NCBI GenBank assembly: GCA_963701265.1
Contig: OY969581.1
Location: 2,170,001-2,234,000 of the forward strand
Source of the DNA: VRUE01 sp963701265
GTDB taxonomy: Bacteria; Actinomycetota; Thermoleophilia; Solirubrobacterales; 70-9
Direction: 5' to 3'
Length of the DNA: 64,000 nucleotides
In this document: positions 16,613-25,322 of the stretch, piece after piece
How the letters are laid out: every line of letters starts with the position of its first letter
Numbering within the stretch: position 1 is the stretch's first letter
The notes under the pieces: generated by a model
What the model saw: the letters and a program-made list of their open reading frames with translations, nothing else
The model's database searches: none
Told to the model about the DNA's origin: nothing
Position numbers and translations under genes: made by a program

Positions 16613-18334
16613 TCAGACGCTGGAGCGGCGCTTCAGGTCTTCCAGCACGTCCTGCGGGAACCCGGGCACCTCGTCTAGATCATCAACCGAGCCGAAACGA
16701 CCGAGGCGCTCGCGATGGGCAAGCAGGCGGGTGGCCTGGGTGACCGAGAGGTTTTCGGCGCGAAGCTGCTCGAAGCTGACCGCGTTGAGGTCAATCGTGC
16801 CGCCGGCTGAGCTCGCGGCCGCGGGTGGCGTGGGGTCTGGTGCAGGCGGCACGGGCCCTGGCTGCGGAGCCGGCGTCGGCGGCTCGGGGGCCGGTGGCGG
16901 CATCGGCGCCGGGGGCTCTGGCGCAGGTGGTGTTGGCGAAGGTGGCATCGGCGCCGGTGGCTCGGGGGCCGGTGGAGGAGGCGTGGGCTGCGGTGCTGGC
17001 GGCTGAGGGGCGGCGAACGAGGCAGAAGGTGCCGGCGGCTGGGGAGAAACCGAAGCCTGACCCTGCACCGACTGGATTACAGCCTGCTCGGCCGCTTCGG
17101 CGCGGCGCTCGGCCTCGCGGGCGCGCTCCTCGGCCTGGGCGACGCTGTCGCGAATCTCCTGCAGGCGCCGCTCGCGCTCGTCCTCTTCGGACTTGAGCTT
17201 GGCCAGACGCTCCGCCTCAGCGGCGCGTCGCTCGGCTTCCTTGGTGCGCTCTTCGATTTGGCGCAGACGCTCCTGGGCCTCGGCCATCGCCCGCTCCTGG
17301 GCTTCACGCTCTTGCTGCAGCTGCTGCTCAGCGGTCTGCAGACCCGCAGGCTCACCGGTGACCGCGGCGGGTGCCACCGGCGGCATGCTCTGGGTCACCT
17401 GGCCCGCCTGCGCCTGGGCCGCGCGCCCTTCAGCTTCGTGCTGCAGTCGCTCCGCCTCCTGAATCCTGCGATCGGCCTCGGCCCGGATCCGCTCCTCCTC
17501 TTGCTGGATCTCCGCAACCTTGTCGTGAACCCTCTGTTCGGCCACGGCCGGCTCCTCGTACCCGACCGGAGCGCCGGGCAGCGCCACAGCGGGCACCTGC
17601 GTCAACGGCGGCGTAGGCGCCGGCGGCTGGGGCGCAGCGGGCATGGGTGTCGCTGGCGGCTGGGCCAACGGCGGTTGAGCCATTGGTGGTGCAACGGGCG
17701 GCGGGATCGCGCCCTGCTGCAGCTGTTCACGCTCCTGGGCAGCGCGCGCTTCGGCCAGCTGACGCTCGGCCTTTGCCGCTTCCTTGCGGGCCCGGCGACC
17801 GCCTCCGCGAGTCCCGCCGGTGGCCGGCTTGCCGCGACGTTCGGCTCGTTTCGCAACGCGTTCTTCCTTGCGTCGTTTGGCCTCTTCCTGGCGCCGCTTG
17901 CGGTGCTCGAGGCGGGCCGCCCGCTGTTGATCGCGAGCCTGTTTGCGCTTGTCCTTGGTGCTCACCGGTTGGCCGGGCGCCGTTGGCGAAGGTGGAACAG
18001 CTGGCGGCGCCCCCGCTCGAGGCGGCGCCCCCGCTCGAGGCGGTGCCCCCGCTGGTGGCGGCGTCCTCGGCAACTCGGTTGTCTGCGCCTGGGCCTGTGT
18101 CGCGGCCGGTGGGGGCGGGATTGGCCCCTTGCCCGGTGGCGGGGGTGGTGGCGTAGCCCCGGTCCCCTTGCCGGCCTTTTTTTCCTTGCTGCGCCGCTGG
18201 GTCACGCTGACGACCAGCAGCAGCACCAGGATCGCCAGGACGAGTGCGCCGACGAAGTATTGAATGTTGTCGCTGACGAAGTTGCCGGCTTCGTCCGGAA
18301 AGGAATCCGCGAGCAGGAAAAAACTGGAACGCAC
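16613..18334 (-). CDS. Membrane-anchored Pro-rich/coiled-coil protein with C-terminal HhH
   Basis: A 573-residue mosaic of unknown function. Order: short N-terminus, one transmembrane helix (about residues 28-46), Pro/Ala-rich stretch with a tandem RAGAPP repeat, a basic charged block, a second Pro-rich part, a long charged coiled coil (about residues 260-430, rich in AEERAREAERRAEAAE-type heptads), a third Pro-rich block of EPPAPMPP repeats, and a helix-hairpin-helix pair at the C-terminus (TIDLNAVSFEQLR to FPQDVLEDLK) like the ComEA DNA-binding module. GTG 18334 is seven bases after a -10 box TAGCTT. It may reach from the membrane to DNA; that is inference. Confidence 0.7.
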   Translation of the reverse strand: MRSSFFLLADSFPDEAGNFVSDNIQYFVGALVLAILVLLLVVSVTQRRSKEKKAGKGTGATPPPPPPGKGPIPPPPAATQAQAQTTELPRTPPPAGAPPRAGAPPRAGAPPAVPPSPTAPGQPVSTKDKRKQARDQQRAARLEHRKRRQEEAKRRKEERVAKRAERRGKPATGGTRGGGRRARKEAAKAERQLAEARAAQEREQLQQGAIPPPVAPPMAQPPLAQPPATPMPAAPQPPAPTPPLTQVPAVALPGAPVGYEEPAVAEQRVHDKVAEIQQEEERIRAEADRRIQEAERLQHEAEGRAAQAQAGQVTQSMPPVAPAAVTGEPAGLQTAEQQLQQEREAQERAMAEAQERLRQIEERTKEAERRAAEAERLAKLKSEEDERERRLQEIRDSVAQAEERAREAERRAEAAEQAVIQSVQGQASVSPQPPAPSASFAAPQPPAPQPTPPPPAPEPPAPMPPSPTPPAPEPPAPMPPPAPEPPTPAPQPGPVPPAPDPTPPAAASSAGGTIDLNAVSFEQLRAENLSVTQATRLLAHRERLGRFGSVDDLDEVPGFPQDVLEDLKRRSSV

Positions 18335-18344
18335 GATCCCGAAG

Positions 18345-18830
18345 CTACCTCATCCGGCTCTTGAATTCCCGCTCGACTTCGCGGCGCACGTCGCGGTCCG
18401 CGATATCGCGCCGCCGATCGCGTCCCTCCTTGCCTCGCGCCAGGGCCAGCTCGACCTTTGCTCGGGGGCCTTTGAAGTAGATGCGCAGGGGAATCAGGGT
18501 CAGGCCTTTCTCCGCCGTCTTGCCGATCAGCCTTTCGATCTCACCCTTGTGCAGGAGCAGTTTGCGCGGCCGTTCCGGTTCATGGTTCTCGCGGCTGGCC
18601 GGTTCGTAGGGCGGGATATGCAGCTTGCGCAGCCAGACCTCGCCCTTCTCGACCACGGCGTAGGAGTCGGTCATCTGCGCCTTGCCGTTGCGCAGCGACT
18701 TCACCTCGGAGCCCAGCAGGACGATCCCCGCCTCCATTTTTTCCACCGGCTCGAATTTGTGACGGGCGCGGCGGTTGGTGGCGACATCGCCCGAGGCGGG
18801 CTCGCGCTTCGCCTTCGACTTCTTAGCCAT
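18345..18830 (-). CDS. smpB: SmpB, tmRNA-binding protein
   Basis: Binds the tRNA-like end of tmRNA and brings it to stalled ribosomes. The 161-residue product has the OB-fold core: NRRARHKFEPVEKMEAGIVLLGSEVKSLRNGKAQ, with the GSEVKS family hallmark, and LHIPPYE; the C-terminal tail is basic (GKEGRDRRRDIADRD) as required for decoding-centre entry. ATG 18830 is chosen because conserved sequence begins soon after. The gene overlaps the rnr stop by eight bases. Co-location with rnr (which degrades the non-stop mRNA) and nearby ssrA is functionally coherent. Confidence 0.96.
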   Translation of the reverse strand: MAKKSKAKREPASGDVATNRRARHKFEPVEKMEAGIVLLGSEVKSLRNGKAQMTDSYAVVEKGEVWLRKLHIPPYEPASRENHEPERPRKLLLHKGEIERLIGKTAEKGLTLIPLRIYFKGPRAKVELALARGKEGRDRRRDIADRDVRREVEREFKSRMR

Positions 18831-20424
18831 CGACGCGCTCCAAATCGACCCGGCCGCGGGCCGGCGCCACGTCGCTGACCCGGACGGATATCGGATCGCC
18901 AAGGCGCAGGCTGGTGCCGGACTCGCGCCCGGCGAGGGCGGTCTCGGTCTCGTTCAGCTCGAAGCGCTCGGAGCCGATCGTCCGCGCCGGTACGAAGCCC
19001 TCGTAAACGTCGCCGAGCTCGCCGCCAAAGGCAACAAAGGCGCCGCTGCGGATCACTCCTGAGATCTCCCCCTTGAACTCGGCCTCGGCACCGCGCTCGT
19101 CAAGCTCGCGGCGCAGCAGATAGGCGGCGCAGACGTCGTCGGCGTCGCGCTCGATCCGGACCGACTCGCGCTCGCACTCGCTGCTGTGCCAGGCAACCTC
19201 GCGCGCCTCAGCGGCGCGCGGCGCCTCCTCCCCCTCGCCCAGCGCTGCCAGCAGCGCCCGGTGCACGAGCAGGTCGGGATAGCGCCGGATCGGCGAGGTG
19301 AAATGGCAGTAGGCGGGGCTGCCGAGACCGGCGTGGCCGCTGTTGCGATCGCTGTAGGAGGCCTGCATCAGGGAACGGAGCACGAGCGATGTATACGCCT
19401 CCCGACCGTGCCCGCGCCGCGCCGCCTCCGCCAGCACAAGCCGGCTCGCCTGCGCGGACACCTCGCCGGCCTGTGCCGGCGCCAGAGGGCCGCGCAGCGC
19501 CGGCGTCGGCACACCGAGCGCGTGCAGCTGCTCGACCAGGCGCTCGATTCGGGCCGAATCGGGCTGCGCGTGTACCCGGTAGACCGCCGGCACCCGCTTG
19601 CGCTCCAGCAGCTGGGCAACCTGTTCGTTGGCGAGGATCATCAGCCGCTCGATCAGGCGATGGGACTCGGTTTGCGCGACCGAGCGGGCGGCGACGACGT
19701 CGCCGGCGCGGTCGAAGCGGAACTCCGGCTCGCTCGACTCGATGTCGAGGCTGGTCGAGCCGCGCCGCTCGCCCAGCGACGCCGCCGCCTCGCGCGCCAC
19801 CCGCAACGGCTCGGCGACGTCCTCGGGCGCGCTGCCCGCACCGGCAAAGACCCGGTCGAGCTGGTCGTAGTCGAGGCGTGCCCGCGAGCGGACGCGGCTG
19901 CGGTAGAAGCTGGATGAAAGGGCCGCGCCGCTCGGGCTCAACTCGATCTCGGCGGTCACCGCCAGGCGCTCGACGTCCGGCGCCAGGCTGCAGGCGTCCT
20001 CGCTCAGGGCGCGCGGCAGCATCGGCTCGACCGCGCCCGGAACGTAGGTGCTGTTGGCGCGCCGCCGCGCCTCGAGGTCGAGCGGCGTGCCCGGCCGCAC
20101 GTGGGCGGCGACGTCGGCGATGTGGATCCAGACGCGGCAGCCGTCCCCCTCGCGTTGGGCCGAGATCGCATCGTCGAAATCCCGCGCCGAGGCGGGGTCA
20201 ATCGTGAAGGTGGGCAGCTCGGTCAGGTCACGGCGGCGAATTTCGCTCGACTCGGCCGCATCGGCGGCGCGCCCCGCTTCGACCTCCAGCGCAGCGGCAA
20301 AGCCCCGCCGGCCCAGCCGCTCCTCGAGCAGCGCGTCGACCGCCTCGCGGGCGTTCCGGGGCTCCTTGCGCCGACCCCGACCGCGCTGCCGCTCCCGGTA
20401 GTAGCGCCAGTCCCGCTTGCTCAC
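18823..20424 (-). CDS. rnr: RNase R/RNase II-type exoribonuclease, short form
   Basis: 3'-5' exoribonuclease of the RNB family; RNase R degrades structured RNA and non-stop messages during trans-translation. The 533-residue product has the RNB catalytic segment TIDPASARDFDDAIS (about residue 75) with clustered Asp, then HFTSPIRRYPDLLVHR and a C-terminal S1-like region. It lacks the N-terminal helix-turn-helix and cold-shock domains, being much shorter than E. coli RNase R (813 residues). The N-terminus is instead a short basic stretch. GTG 20424 overlaps the ctp stop (GTGA). Naming as rnr follows context with smpB. Confidence 0.88.
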   Translation of the reverse strand: MSKRDWRYYRERQRGRGRRKEPRNAREAVDALLEERLGRRGFAAALEVEAGRAADAAESSEIRRRDLTELPTFTIDPASARDFDDAISAQREGDGCRVWIHIADVAAHVRPGTPLDLEARRRANSTYVPGAVEPMLPRALSEDACSLAPDVERLAVTAEIELSPSGAALSSSFYRSRVRSRARLDYDQLDRVFAGAGSAPEDVAEPLRVAREAAASLGERRGSTSLDIESSEPEFRFDRAGDVVAARSVAQTESHRLIERLMILANEQVAQLLERKRVPAVYRVHAQPDSARIERLVEQLHALGVPTPALRGPLAPAQAGEVSAQASRLVLAEAARRGHGREAYTSLVLRSLMQASYSDRNSGHAGLGSPAYCHFTSPIRRYPDLLVHRALLAALGEGEEAPRAAEAREVAWHSSECERESVRIERDADDVCAAYLLRRELDERGAEAEFKGEISGVIRSGAFVAFGGELGDVYEGFVPARTIGSERFELNETETALAGRESGTSLRLGDPISVRVSDVAPARGRVDLERVDG

Positions 20425-21602
20425 TGCTGGGCCAGCACCCCGAGTGCGCTTTCCAGGGCCTCGTCGCGGCCGGGAGTGCGCAGGTCATCGCGTGCTTTCA
20501 CGTCGGGGTGGATGCCATGGCTCTTGGCGAGGTTGACGCCGTCGGGGGTGAAGTACTCGCCGATCGTCAGCTTCAGCGCGCCGCCGTTGGAGAGCCCGAT
20601 CTCCTGCTGGAAGACGCCCTTGCCGTAGGAGCGGGTGCCGACCACCTTGGCGTCGGCGTCGTCGGCGAGCGCCGCGGTGAGGATCTCCGCCGCCGAGGCG
20701 GTATTGCGATCGATCAAGACGACGATCGGCACCGCGGGCAGGTTGTCGCCGACGGTCTTGTAGACGGTGTGGCCCTGGGTGCGCGAGTCCGTCGTCACCA
20801 CGACTTCGTCATCGGGCAGGAAGACGCTGGCGGTCAGCACCGCCTCATCGAGCAGCCCGCCGCCGTTGGCGCGCAGGTCGAGCACGACTCCTTCGGCCCC
20901 TTCGTCCTGCACCTTCTCGACGGCTTTGCGCAGCAGCGCGTGGGCGCCTTCGCTGAAGGAGATCAGGCGCACGTAACCAAGCTTGCGACCGTCTACCTCT
21001 TTGATTTTGCTGGTCACCACGGGCAGGGCGATCTGGGCGCGGGTGACCTCGAGCTCGCGAACCTTGCCGCCGGCCCCGCGGACGCCGATCGTCACCTCGG
21101 TCCCTTCCGGGCCTTTGATCTTCTCGGTCGAGACCTCGCTGCTCTCGCCGGCGATCGAGCGCCCGTCGACCGAGACGATCACCTCCCCCGGCTCGATCCC
21201 GGCCTCCTGCGCCGGCGAGTGCGGGAAGACCCGGTCGACCCGCAGGCCCTGTTTGACTTCGGAGACCGAGAGGCCGACGCCGGAGAAACGACCCGAGATC
21301 GCCTCGTTGAAGTGGGCCAGCGCTTCCGGTGAGAAGTAGTCGGAAAAGCGATCGCGGTGGCGGCGGCGCAGCTCGCGGACCATGCCCTGCAAAGAGGCGT
21401 TGGTCAGCTCGGCCGAGCCGACCGAGCGGAAGTAGTTGTCTTCGATCAGCTCGCTCGCTTCCAGGTTGAGGCCGGCGGAGTCGTCGACGAAGCGGTCGCG
21501 GAGGAATTCGGGCAGCTTGGCCGGGTGGCCGCCGAGCCAGATCCCGGCGCAGAGAACGACGACCAGCGTGGCCACGAGGGCCACGACCCTCCCTGCGCTC
21601 AC
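20421..21602 (-). CDS. C-terminal processing peptidase (S41, CtpA-like)
   Basis: Secreted or membrane-anchored serine protease with PDZ domain that trims envelope proteins. The 393-residue product has an N-terminal signal/anchor helix (residues 6-24), a PDZ domain (about 110-195, GRFSGVGLSVSE then SPAQEAGIEPGEVIVSVDG), and the S41 catalytic core with Ser in RNTASAAEI and Lys in GTRSYGKGVFQ (Ser-Lys dyad). It ends seven bases before ftsX begins upstream in the operon order ftsE-ftsX-ctp-rnr-smpB. Proximity to FtsEX, which controls cell-wall hydrolases, fits an envelope role. Confidence 0.92.
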   Translation of the reverse strand: MSAGRVVALVATLVVVLCAGIWLGGHPAKLPEFLRDRFVDDSAGLNLEASELIEDNYFRSVGSAELTNASLQGMVRELRRRHRDRFSDYFSPEALAHFNEAISGRFSGVGLSVSEVKQGLRVDRVFPHSPAQEAGIEPGEVIVSVDGRSIAGESSEVSTEKIKGPEGTEVTIGVRGAGGKVRELEVTRAQIALPVVTSKIKEVDGRKLGYVRLISFSEGAHALLRKAVEKVQDEGAEGVVLDLRANGGGLLDEAVLTASVFLPDDEVVVTTDSRTQGHTVYKTVGDNLPAVPIVVLIDRNTASAAEILTAALADDADAKVVGTRSYGKGVFQQEIGLSNGGALKLTIGEYFTPDGVNLAKSHGIHPDVKARDDLRTPGRDEALESALGVLAQQ

Positions 21603-21609
21603 GCGGCGC

Positions 21610-22527
21610 TCAGACCTTCAGGAAGCGGCGCAGGGTAACGCCGGAGCCGACTGCGGAGACGAGCACCGCGGCGCCGAAGAGGATCGCCACCAGGGCGGGG
21701 AAGGAGAGGGTGCTGTTGTTCTGCGCCGCGAGGAAGGAGAAGGTGTCGCTCAGCGGGTCGACGATCGTGATCTTGCCCAGCCACAGGATCAGTATGGCGA
21801 TGAGCCCGCCGGCGAAGCCGACGACGACGCCCTCGATCATGAACGGCCAGCGGATGAACCAGCGGGTCGCGCCGACCAGCCGCATCACCTCGACCTCACG
21901 GCGGCGGGTGTAGATCGAGAGCCGGATCGTGTTGCCGACCAGCATCAGCGAGGCGAGGATCAGCAGCGCCGTGATCACGGTCAGGACGATCTTCAGGGCG
22001 CTGGTCACCTGCTCGATCTGCTGTGACTCCTGCTGGCGGTCGAAGACGTCCTGGATGATCGGCGAGATCGGCTGCGGCTTGCCGCTCGGGCCGACCGGGG
22101 TCACCGCGGCGCGGACGGCGTCGAGGTTGCTCGCGTCGTCGGCCTTGATCTGGAAGTTGGCGGGCAGCGGGTTGTCGTGCAGCTGGGCGAGCAGGTCTTC
22201 GCTCTTGCTCTTGCCGAGGTCCTTTTCGAGTTCGCGCAGCGCCTCGCCCTTGCTGATGAAGCTGACCGAGGCGACGTGCGGAATCGCCTCAAGTTTGCTT
22301 TCCAGGGCCGAGATTTCACCCTGGGTCGCGTCGTCGTAGATCGCCACCCGGAACTCGAGGCTGTCGCGCACCGATTCGCTCTTTGCCTGGGTCGTCTGGA
22401 AGACGGGAATCAGCACGCCGAGCAGGATCACGGTGGTGACCGTGGTGACGATCGCCGCCATGCTCGGGGCGCCGTTGCGGCGCAGGGCGCGGAAAGCCTC
22501 CTGGGTGAAGAAGAAGAATCGCGACAT
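21610..22527 (-). CDS. ftsX: FtsX, cell-division ABC transporter membrane subunit
   Basis: Membrane partner of FtsE; the complex activates peptidoglycan hydrolases at division. The 305-residue product begins with FFFFTQEAFRALRRNG, the family start, a first helix near residues 25-45, a large extracellular loop (about 50-175) and three further helices. The segment IYTRRREVEVMRLVGATRWFIRWPF is the conserved cytoplasmic part. Starts one base after ftsE stops. Confidence 0.95.
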   Translation of the reverse strand: MSRFFFFTQEAFRALRRNGAPSMAAIVTTVTTVILLGVLIPVFQTTQAKSESVRDSLEFRVAIYDDATQGEISALESKLEAIPHVASVSFISKGEALRELEKDLGKSKSEDLLAQLHDNPLPANFQIKADDASNLDAVRAAVTPVGPSGKPQPISPIIQDVFDRQQESQQIEQVTSALKIVLTVITALLILASLMLVGNTIRLSIYTRRREVEVMRLVGATRWFIRWPFMIEGVVVGFAGGLIAILILWLGKITIVDPLSDTFSFLAAQNNSTLSFPALVAILFGAAVLVSAVGSGVTLRRFLKV

Positions 22528-23364
22528 CTAGATCAGCGCATCGTGTCCGTTGGTCTGGCCCTCGGGGGCAACGCCCATCTCGGCCCGCATGCGCACGCCG
22601 AACTCGGTCGTCGACTCCTCGGTGTAGCCGCCGCTGACCTCGTCGCGGACGACGCGGCCCTCGTAGAGCTCGATCACGCGGCGCTGCATGTTGTCGACCA
22701 TCTCGCGGTCGTGGGTGACGACGACGACGGTCGTGCCGGTCTTGTTGATCCGGTAGAGCAGCTGCATCACCCCGATCGAGGTGACCGGGTCGAGGTTGCC
22801 GCTGGGCTCGTCGGCGAGCAGCAGCGGCGGGTGGTTGACGAAGGCGCGGGCAATTGAGACGCGCTGCTGCTCACCACCGGAAAGCTGGTCGGGATAGCTG
22901 TGCAGCTTGGTCGAGAGGCCGACGAGGCGCAGCGTCTCCGGCACCTGGGTGCGGATCTGGGCGCGGCTGGCGCCGATCACCTGCAGCGCGTAGGCAACGT
23001 TGTCGTAGACGGTGCGGTCGGGGAGCAGCTTGAAGTCCTGGAAGACCGTGCCGATGTTGCGCCGCAGCTGCGGAATTTTCTTCTCCGGCAGGGCGCCGAT
23101 GTCGCGGCCGGCGATGCGGACGCTGCCGTCCGTGGCCGCCTCGTCGCGAATCAGCGTCTTGATCAGGGTCGACTTGCCGCACCCCGTCGGGCCGACGAGA
23201 AAGACGAACTCGCCACGGTCGACGGCCAGCGAGACCCGGTCGAGCGCCATGTGACCGCCCGGATAGACCTTGGTCACGTCGCGCAGCTCGATGATCGGCT
23301 TGCCTCCCGGCCGCCGTCGCTGTGGCTCCTCGCCACCGGTCTTTCGCTTTCGCAATCTGGCCAT
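22528..23364 (-). CDS. ftsE: FtsE, cell-division ATPase
   Basis: ATP-binding subunit of FtsEX. The 278-residue product has Walker A GPTGCGKST, signature LSGGEQQRVSIARA and Walker B LLLADEPSGNLDP. It is extended at both ends: a basic head MARLRKRKTGG and a C-terminal tail of about 50 residues absent from the 222-residue E. coli protein. ATG 23364 is preceded by AAGGGAG at good spacing; an in-frame GTG at 23388 has no ribosome site. It is the first gene of the ftsE-smpB operon. Confidence 0.95.
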   Translation of the reverse strand: MARLRKRKTGGEEPQRRRPGGKPIIELRDVTKVYPGGHMALDRVSLAVDRGEFVFLVGPTGCGKSTLIKTLIRDEAATDGSVRIAGRDIGALPEKKIPQLRRNIGTVFQDFKLLPDRTVYDNVAYALQVIGASRAQIRTQVPETLRLVGLSTKLHSYPDQLSGGEQQRVSIARAFVNHPPLLLADEPSGNLDPVTSIGVMQLLYRINKTGTTVVVVTHDREMVDNMQRRVIELYEGRVVRDEVSGGYTEESTTEFGVRMRAEMGVAPEGQTNGHDALI

Positions 23365-23492
23365 GCCCGCGCTCCCTTCTGCGAACACAGGGTGACTCCT
23401 GCGCTCCGCCGGGCACGCAATTCCACGCCCAAGTTAAGTGAGCGAAAGACTAGCGGTTTATTAGCGATTGCTAGTAAATGCTTTGCAGCGCT
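23365..23492 (-). promoter_or_regulatory. AT-richer ftsE leader with a 6-bp inverted repeat
   Basis: This 128-bp gap between the transketolase stop and the ftsE start is markedly less GC-rich than the surroundings. It holds ACTAGC and GCTAGT as an inverted repeat 15 bp apart (about 23449-23475) and several TANNNT candidates, such as TAGTCT on the minus strand. It probably contains the ftsE promoter; I cannot single out one -10/-35 pair. Confidence 0.35.
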
Positions 23493-25301
23493 CTACTCAA
23501 GCGCCTTCTGAGCCGCCGCGACGATGTGCGCGGCGTCGATGCCAGCCGCGGCAAGCAGGTCCGCGGGCGGGCCGCTGCCGGGACGCTCGCTGACCGCGAG
23601 GCGGGTGAGGCGGGTCTGAGAGCCAGCTTCGGCGAGCACGCCGGCGACGGTCTCGCCGATGCCGCCCTCCGCCCAGTGGTCCTCGACGGTGATGATCGCG
23701 CCGGTCTCGTTGGCTGCCTTGACGACGGCCTCGGCGTCCACCGGCTTGACCGAGTAGAGGTCGATCACGCGGGCGGCAATGCCCTTGCCAGCGAGCTCGT
23801 CGGCCGCGGTGAGGCATTCGCGTAGGGTGATGCCGGCGCCGATCAGGGTCAGCGCGTCGTCACCACTGGAGCGGACCGTGTGGCTGCCGCCGATCTCGAA
23901 AGTCTCGTCTGCCCCGTAGAGCACCGGGGTCGCCTCGCGGGTCGTGCGCAGGTAGCTGACGCCGCGGTGCTCGCGCATCGCGTCGAGCAGCTGCACGGCC
24001 TGGTTGGCGTCGCTGGGGTAGAGCACGACGCTGCCGAGCACGGCGCGCAGCGAGGCGATGTCTTCAAGCGCCATCTGCGAGGGCCCGTCGGGGCCGATCG
24101 AGACGCCGACGTGGGAGCCGCAGAGCTTCAGGTCAGCGTCGGAGATCGCCGCCATGCGGACGAAGTCGTAGGCGCGGCTGAGGAAGGCACCGAAGGAAGA
24201 GGCAAAGGGCTTCCAACCGCGGGTCTGCATGCCGACAGCGGCGGCAACCATCTGCTGCTCGGCGATGTACATCTCGAAGAAGCGGTCGGGATGGGCGGCG
24301 CCGAAGCGCTCGGCGTAGGTCGAGTTGCCGACCTCGCCGTCGAGGGCGACGACCTTCTCGTCGATCGAACCGATCCAGGCGAGGGCATCACCGTAGGCAG
24401 CCCGGGTGGCGACCTTCTCGCCGACCTCGTAGCTGGGACGCTCGACCGCAGCCGTCTCGATCTCGAACGGCTTCGCCTCACCGGGAGCGGCGACCTCGAC
24501 GCTGACGTCGCGGATCCCGCCCAGCTCCTCGACTGCGGCCTCGGGATCGGCGAGCGGCTTGCCGTGCTGGTTCTCCTTGTCCTCGACCGCGGCGACGCCG
24601 GAGCCCTTCTTGGTGCGGGCGAAGATCACCGCCGGTCGGTCGGCCTCCTGGGCGCGGGCGTATGCCGCGTCGATCGCCTCGAGGTCGTGGCCGTCGATCT
24701 CCTGCACGTCCCAGCCGCAGGCGCCGGCGCGCGCCGCCAGCGAGGAGGTGTCCCAGCCGTGCATGGTCGGGCCGCGCTGGCCGAGCCGGTTGACGTCGAC
24801 GATCGCGACCATGTTGCTGAGCCCGGCGTAGCCGGCGTGCTCGAAGGCCTCCCACATCGATCCCTCGGCCAGCTCGGAATCGCCGCAGAGCACCCAGACC
24901 CGCAGGTCGGAGTGCTCGAGGCGGTCGGCGGCAAGCGCGATGCCGACCGAGATCGGCAGGCCCTGGCCAAGCGAGCCGGTGGCGACGTCGACCCAGGGAA
25001 GTTCGGGCGTCGGGTGGCCCTGCAGGCGCGAGCCGTACTCGCGGAAGGTGAGCAGCTCCGCGTCGTCGATCGCCCCGGCGGCCTTGTAGAGGGCGTAGAG
25101 CAGCGGTGAGGCGTGGCCCTTGGAGAAGACGAGGTGGTCGTTGGCCGCGTTCTCGGGAGCGTCGAAGTCGTAACGCAGGTACTTGCTGAAGAGCACCGCC
25201 ATCAGGTCGGCAGCCGACATCGAGGAGGTCGGGTGACCGGAGTTCGCCGCGGCGGCGGCGCGGACCGAGTCGACGCGCAGTTGCTGGGCGAGCTCCTTCA
25301 C
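23493..25301 (-). CDS. tkt: Transketolase
   Basis: Thiamine-diphosphate enzyme of the pentose phosphate pathway, moving two-carbon units between sugar phosphates. The 602-residue product has the TPP motif GDSELAEGSMWEAFEHAGYAGL (about residue 150, given to 22 in part: GDSELAEG...NMVAIVDVN), GHASPLLYAL, the second-domain MYIAEQQMVAAAVGM and the C-terminal domain with TVEDHWAEGGIGETV. Length is nearer the shorter animal/archaeal-type transketolase than the 660-residue E. coli form. GTG 25301 is eight bases after a -10 box TATTGT and seems better supported than the TTG at 25313. It follows nadA closely. Confidence 0.9.
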   Translation of the reverse strand: MKELAQQLRVDSVRAAAAANSGHPTSSMSAADLMAVLFSKYLRYDFDAPENAANDHLVFSKGHASPLLYALYKAAGAIDDAELLTFREYGSRLQGHPTPELPWVDVATGSLGQGLPISVGIALAADRLEHSDLRVWVLCGDSELAEGSMWEAFEHAGYAGLSNMVAIVDVNRLGQRGPTMHGWDTSSLAARAGACGWDVQEIDGHDLEAIDAAYARAQEADRPAVIFARTKKGSGVAAVEDKENQHGKPLADPEAAVEELGGIRDVSVEVAAPGEAKPFEIETAAVERPSYEVGEKVATRAAYGDALAWIGSIDEKVVALDGEVGNSTYAERFGAAHPDRFFEMYIAEQQMVAAAVGMQTRGWKPFASSFGAFLSRAYDFVRMAAISDADLKLCGSHVGVSIGPDGPSQMALEDIASLRAVLGSVVLYPSDANQAVQLLDAMREHRGVSYLRTTREATPVLYGADETFEIGGSHTVRSSGDDALTLIGAGITLRECLTAADELAGKGIAARVIDLYSVKPVDAEAVVKAANETGAIITVEDHWAEGGIGETVAGVLAEAGSQTRLTRLAVSERPGSGPPADLLAAAGIDAAHIVAAAQKALE

Positions 25302-25322
25302 GGGCGGGGACAATATCTGGCG

